From NCBI RefSeq assembly GCF_046483665.1, contig NZ_JAWOCR010000058.1:1-15283 (forward strand): a DNA stretch of 15,283 nt, read 5' to 3'. The stretch comes from Thiohalophilus sp046483665 (GTDB taxonomy: Bacteria; Pseudomonadota; Gammaproteobacteria; UBA6429; Thiohalophilaceae). The translations under genes and the position numbers were made by a program. The notes below the pieces were generated by a model, which saw only the letters and a list, made by a program, of their open reading frames with translations, was not told the origin of the DNA and searched no databases. This document shows, piece by piece, positions 13,207-15,283 of the stretch; the stretch's first letter is position 1, and every line of letters begins with the position of its first letter.

Positions 13207-13239
13207 AGCGCTGTCTGTTTCAATAAAACAATCAGCGCT
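13207..13239. repeat. Compound stem-loop between the HIT gene and tatA
   Basis: AGCGCTG (13207-13213) pairs with CAGCGCT (13233-13239), and inside it TGTTT (13216-13220) pairs with AAACA (13226-13230), with two-base internal loops and a five-base apex. The 33-base structure begins four bases after the HIT stop codon. No T-run follows, so it may be an attenuating, processing or protein-binding hairpin between the his and tat genes rather than an intrinsic terminator. Confidence 0.45.
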
Positions 13240-13243
13240 GTGA

Positions 13244-13582
13244 TTATTCAAAACCGGGCATATTGCGACCGCCCATCAGGTGGATGTGCAGATGAAATAC
13301 AATCTGTCCCCCACCTTCGCCGGTATTAATAATAGTGCGGAAGCCCTCATCCAGCCCCTGCTGGCGGGCGATTTTCGGCAGTTGGCGCAGCATGTGTCCC
13401 AGCAGGGCATCATGTTGCGGCTCCAGCTCAGTGAGGCTGACAATATGCTCGCGCGGGATTGCCAGCAGATGTACCTCGGCCTTGGGATTAATATCCTTGA
13501 AGACGATCATCTGCTCGTCTTCATAGACCCGATCCGAAGGGATTTCATCGGCGAGGATTTTACAAAACAGGCAGTCGCTCAT
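13244..13582 (-). CDS. HIT-family nucleotide hydrolase (HinT-like)
   Basis: The 112-residue protein has the histidine-triad motif HLHIHLMGG near residues 97-105, and the HinT N-terminus with CLFCKILADEIPSDRVYEDE (4-23) followed by FKDINPKAEVHLLAIPREHI. HinT enzymes hydrolyse purine phosphoramidates such as AMP-lysine. The ATG at 13582 is chosen, with TGAGG six bases upstream. It starts seven bases after the hisE stop, a pairing common in gammaproteobacteria. A longer in-frame start inside hisE is rejected. Two cysteines near the N-terminus (C4, C7) are a variable family feature. Confidence 0.93.
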   Translation of the reverse strand: MSDCLFCKILADEIPSDRVYEDEQMIVFKDINPKAEVHLLAIPREHIVSLTELEPQHDALLGHMLRQLPKIARQQGLDEGFRTIINTGEGGGQIVFHLHIHLMGGRNMPGFE

Positions 13583-13589
13583 GGTGACC

Positions 13590-13907
13590 TCACTGGTTTC
13601 GATTGGCTTTCTCTTCCAGCCCCGACAGACCGAAACGGCGCGCCAGCTCATCGAGCACCTGATCCGGACCAAGCCCCTGATGCGCCAGCATCACCAGTGT
13701 ATGAAACCACAGATCGGCGGTTTCATAAACGATCTGTTGCGGATCCCCGTCCTTGGCGGCCATCACCGTTTCGGTGGCTTCCTCGCCGATTTTCTTCAAA
13801 ATTGCGTCCAGCCCCTTGTTGTACAGCCCGGCGACGTAGGAGCTGTCGGGATTGGCCCCCTTGCGCTGTTCGAGCACCTCGGCGAGTTGTTGCAATATGT
13901 CGCTCAT
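13590..13907 (-). CDS. hisE: Phosphoribosyl-ATP pyrophosphatase
   Basis: HisE removes pyrophosphate from phosphoribosyl-ATP, the second step of histidine synthesis. The 105-residue product has the MazG-like helical pattern with KKIGEEATETVMAAKDGD (38-55), which carries the metal-binding EE..E residues, and ETADLWFHTLVMLA (62-75). It is a stand-alone enzyme, not fused to HisI as in enterics. The start is the first ATG, and the preceding bases are a run of C with no Shine-Dalgarno, so initiation may depend on readthrough from hisI 41 bases upstream. The last residues are KANRNQ. Confidence 0.96.
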   Translation of the reverse strand: MSDILQQLAEVLEQRKGANPDSSYVAGLYNKGLDAILKKIGEEATETVMAAKDGDPQQIVYETADLWFHTLVMLAHQGLGPDQVLDELARRFGLSGLEEKANRNQ

Positions 13908-13948
13908 AGGGGGGGATTATTCCACGTTTGGCGCCGTTTGTGGGGGCG

Positions 13949-14335
13949 CTAGTTATATATGGCGTCGGGGTCCTTGATCACCGGCTCCACCTCGACCCAC
14001 TGATCGTCCTGTAACTGCTTGAAAAAACAGCGATGTCGGCCGGTGTGGCAGGCAATGCCGCCCTTTTGCTCCACCTCCAGCAAAATGACGTCATTGTCGC
14101 AGTCCAGGCGGATATCGCGGATGATCTGCTCGTGGCCCGACTCTTCGCCCTTGCGCCACAGCTTGCCCCGGGAGCGCGACCAGTAGATCGCCTTGCCCTC
14201 GGCAACGCTCAGCGCCAGCGACTCGCGGTTCATCCAGGCGAACATCAGTACCTGGCCTGTATCCGCCTCCTGGGCAATCACCGGCACCAGTCCGTCTTCG
14301 GTCCACTTGATCTTATCCAGCCAGTTTGTGTTCAT
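13949..14335 (-). CDS. hisI: Phosphoribosyl-AMP cyclohydrolase
   Basis: HisI opens the purine ring of phosphoribosyl-AMP, the third histidine step, using zinc. The 128-residue product has the family core: QVLMFAWMNRESL, then AIYWSRSRGKLWRKGEESGH, then DIRLDCDNDVILLEVEQKGG, and ACHTGRHRCFF. The metal-ligand cysteine and aspartates lie in DCDND, and further cysteines in ACHTGRHRC. The ATG at 14335 is chosen because AGGGAAG precedes it closely. The longer in-frame start would run into the palindromic element. It is separated from hisF by 198 bases occupied mostly by that element, although the two should be cotranscribed. Confidence 0.96.
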   Translation of the reverse strand: MNTNWLDKIKWTEDGLVPVIAQEADTGQVLMFAWMNRESLALSVAEGKAIYWSRSRGKLWRKGEESGHEQIIRDIRLDCDNDVILLEVEQKGGIACHTGRHRCFFKQLQDDQWVEVEPVIKDPDAIYN

Positions 14336-14357
14336 GCACTTCCCTCGACTCAGGGTC

Positions 14358-14521
14358 CATTTAAACGCAGAGGCGCAGAGACGCAAAGGCCGCAAAGCAA
14401 TTTTGAATGTTTAATGTTGAATTCTGAATTAAATGCAGATGTCACAACTTAAAATTTAAAATTCAACATTAAAAATTATATCTTCGCATTCTGCGCGTTT
14501 TTGCGCCCTTTGCGTTAATAA
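14358..14521. mobile_element. Palindromic MITE-like element inserted between hisF and hisI
   Basis: A 164-bp imperfect inverted repeat. Its ends read CATTTAAACGCAGAGGCGCA on the left and, inverted, TTATTAACGCAAAGGGCGCA on the right. Inside, a 14-base identical stretch (TTTAATGTTGAATT, 14410-14423) recurs inverted at 14460-14473, and a loop of about 36 bases separates the arms. The direct repeat TCAGGGTC flanks it exactly (14350-14357 and 14522-14529), as an 8-bp target duplication would. It encodes nothing. GC-rich ACGCAAAGG-type ends with an A/T-rich interior look like a dispersed, non-autonomous element; copy number elsewhere is unknown. Transcribed with the his operon it would form a long RNA hairpin. 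Confidence 0.6.
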
Positions 14522-14533
14522 TCAGGGTCTCTG

Positions 14534-15283
14534 TCAGAGGCGGACCTCGATGTCACTGCCGGCCATGCGCCGTTTGGCTTCCTCGATGCTGTATTCGCCG
14601 AAATGGAAGATGCTGGCGGCCAGCACGGCGTCGGCGTGGCCCTGTTTGATGCCCTCGACCAGGTGGTCGAGGTTGCCCACGCCGCCGGAGGCGATCACCG
14701 GTACGCTGACCGTGTCGCAGATGGCGCGGGTCAGATCCAGGTCGAAACCCTGTTTGGTGCCGTCGCGGTCCATGCTTGTCAGCAGGATCTCACCAGCACC
14801 GTACTCGACCATTTTCTTCGCCCACTCGACGGCGTCCAGGCCGGTGGCCTTGCGCCCGCCATGGGTGAAGATTTCCCACTTCTTCGGATCATCGCTCACC
14901 TGTTTGGCATCGATGGCGACCACGATGCACTGGGAGCCGAATTTTTGCGCTGCCTCACGCACGAAATCGGGATCAGCCACCGCGGCGGTATTGATGGCGA
15001 CCTTGTCGGCGCCGGCGTTGAGCATCGCGCGCACATCCTCGATCTTGCGAATGCCGCCGCCGACAGTCAGGGGAATAAACACCTGGCCGGCCACCTGCTC
15101 CACTACGTGGATTATGGTCTCGCGGTTTTCGTGGCTGGCAGTAATATCCAGAAAGGTCAGTTCGTCGGCACCCTGCTCGTCATAGCGCCGCGCGACCTCT
15201 ACCGGATCCCCTGCATCGCGGATATCCACAAACTGTACACCCTTGACGACGCGGCCCTTGTCCACGTCCAGGCAGGGAATAAT
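14534..15283 (-). CDS. hisF: Imidazole glycerol phosphate synthase cyclase subunit (5' end cut by window edge)
   Basis: HisF is the (beta/alpha)8 cyclase half of imidazole glycerol phosphate synthase; it uses ammonia from HisH to form imidazole glycerol phosphate and AICAR. The frame is open to the right edge, where it reads IIPCLDVDKGRVVKGVQF, so only about five N-terminal residues (typically MxxxR) are missing. The catalytic aspartates are visible: CLDVD at the start and VVAIDAK in the middle. Phosphate-binding loops VGGGIR and ASGGVG are also present. It ends in EVRL and TGA just beyond the palindromic element. HisH and HisA would be expected upstream, outside the window. Confidence 0.97.
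   Translation of the reverse strand: MIPCLDVDKGRVVKGVQFVDIRDAGDPVEVARRYDEQGADELTFLDITASHENRETIIHVVEQVAGQVFIPLTVGGGIRKIEDVRAMLNAGADKVAINTAAVADPDFVREAAQKFGSQCIVVAIDAKQVSDDPKKWEIFTHGGRKATGLDAVEWAKKMVEYGAGEILLTSMDRDGTKQGFDLDLTRAICDTVSVPVIASGGVGNLDHLVEGIKQGHADAVLAASIFHFGEYSIEEAKRRMAGSDIEVRL

Noticed and set aside
14336..14533. A small gene between hisF and hisI
   Set aside because: The stretch is an inverted repeat with no convincing reading frame or ribosome site apart from that of hisI.

Overview
The window comes from a gammaproteobacterium, most likely a sulfur oxidiser (inferred; something near the Chromatiales or Thiohalophilus-like lineages would fit). The grounds are a soxY gene, a separate hisI and hisE next to an HIT gene and tatABC, and a sucA-sucB-lpd cluster. 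Every gene found lies on the minus strand, so transcription runs from the high to the low coordinates. I see no rRNA, tRNA, CRISPR array or transposase gene, and no gene-free stretch longer than about 260 bases.

In transcription order, 15283-13244 holds the end of a histidine operon (hisF, cut by the window edge, then hisI, hisE and an HIT-family hydrolase). A 164-bp palindromic, MITE-like element flanked by an 8-bp direct repeat sits between hisF and hisI. The twin-arginine translocase genes tatA, tatB and tatC follow (13169-11537), and a CopZ-like iron-sulfur metallochaperone gene lies 16 bases after tatC. A regulatory gap (about 11103-10844) with a strong dyad leads into an ECF sigma factor, its small zinc-finger anti-sigma factor and a DoxX-family membrane protein (10843-9254).

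The 2-oxoglutarate dehydrogenase complex is complete: sucA (E1), sucB (E2) and lpd (E3), 9018-3476, with a perfect 9-2-9 dyad upstream of sucA. Next comes a predicted extracytoplasmic three-gene operon: a CGYC thioredoxin-like protein, a beta-propeller-like protein with seven repeats, and a DUF192 protein. It is followed by a 49-residue membrane protein, an encapsulated-ferritin-type protein (EncFtn) without a visible encapsulin-targeting tail, and the start of soxY, which runs off the left edge.

The parts connect functionally. SoxY carries a twin-arginine signal, so the Tat translocase encoded here would export it. The periplasmic thioredoxin-like protein could serve Sox or other exported proteins. 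The most notable signal is regulatory: soxY is preceded by a near-consensus sigma-54 (-24/-12) element, and about 98 bases upstream of the predicted start site is a 21-bp dyad placed where an enhancer-binding protein would sit.
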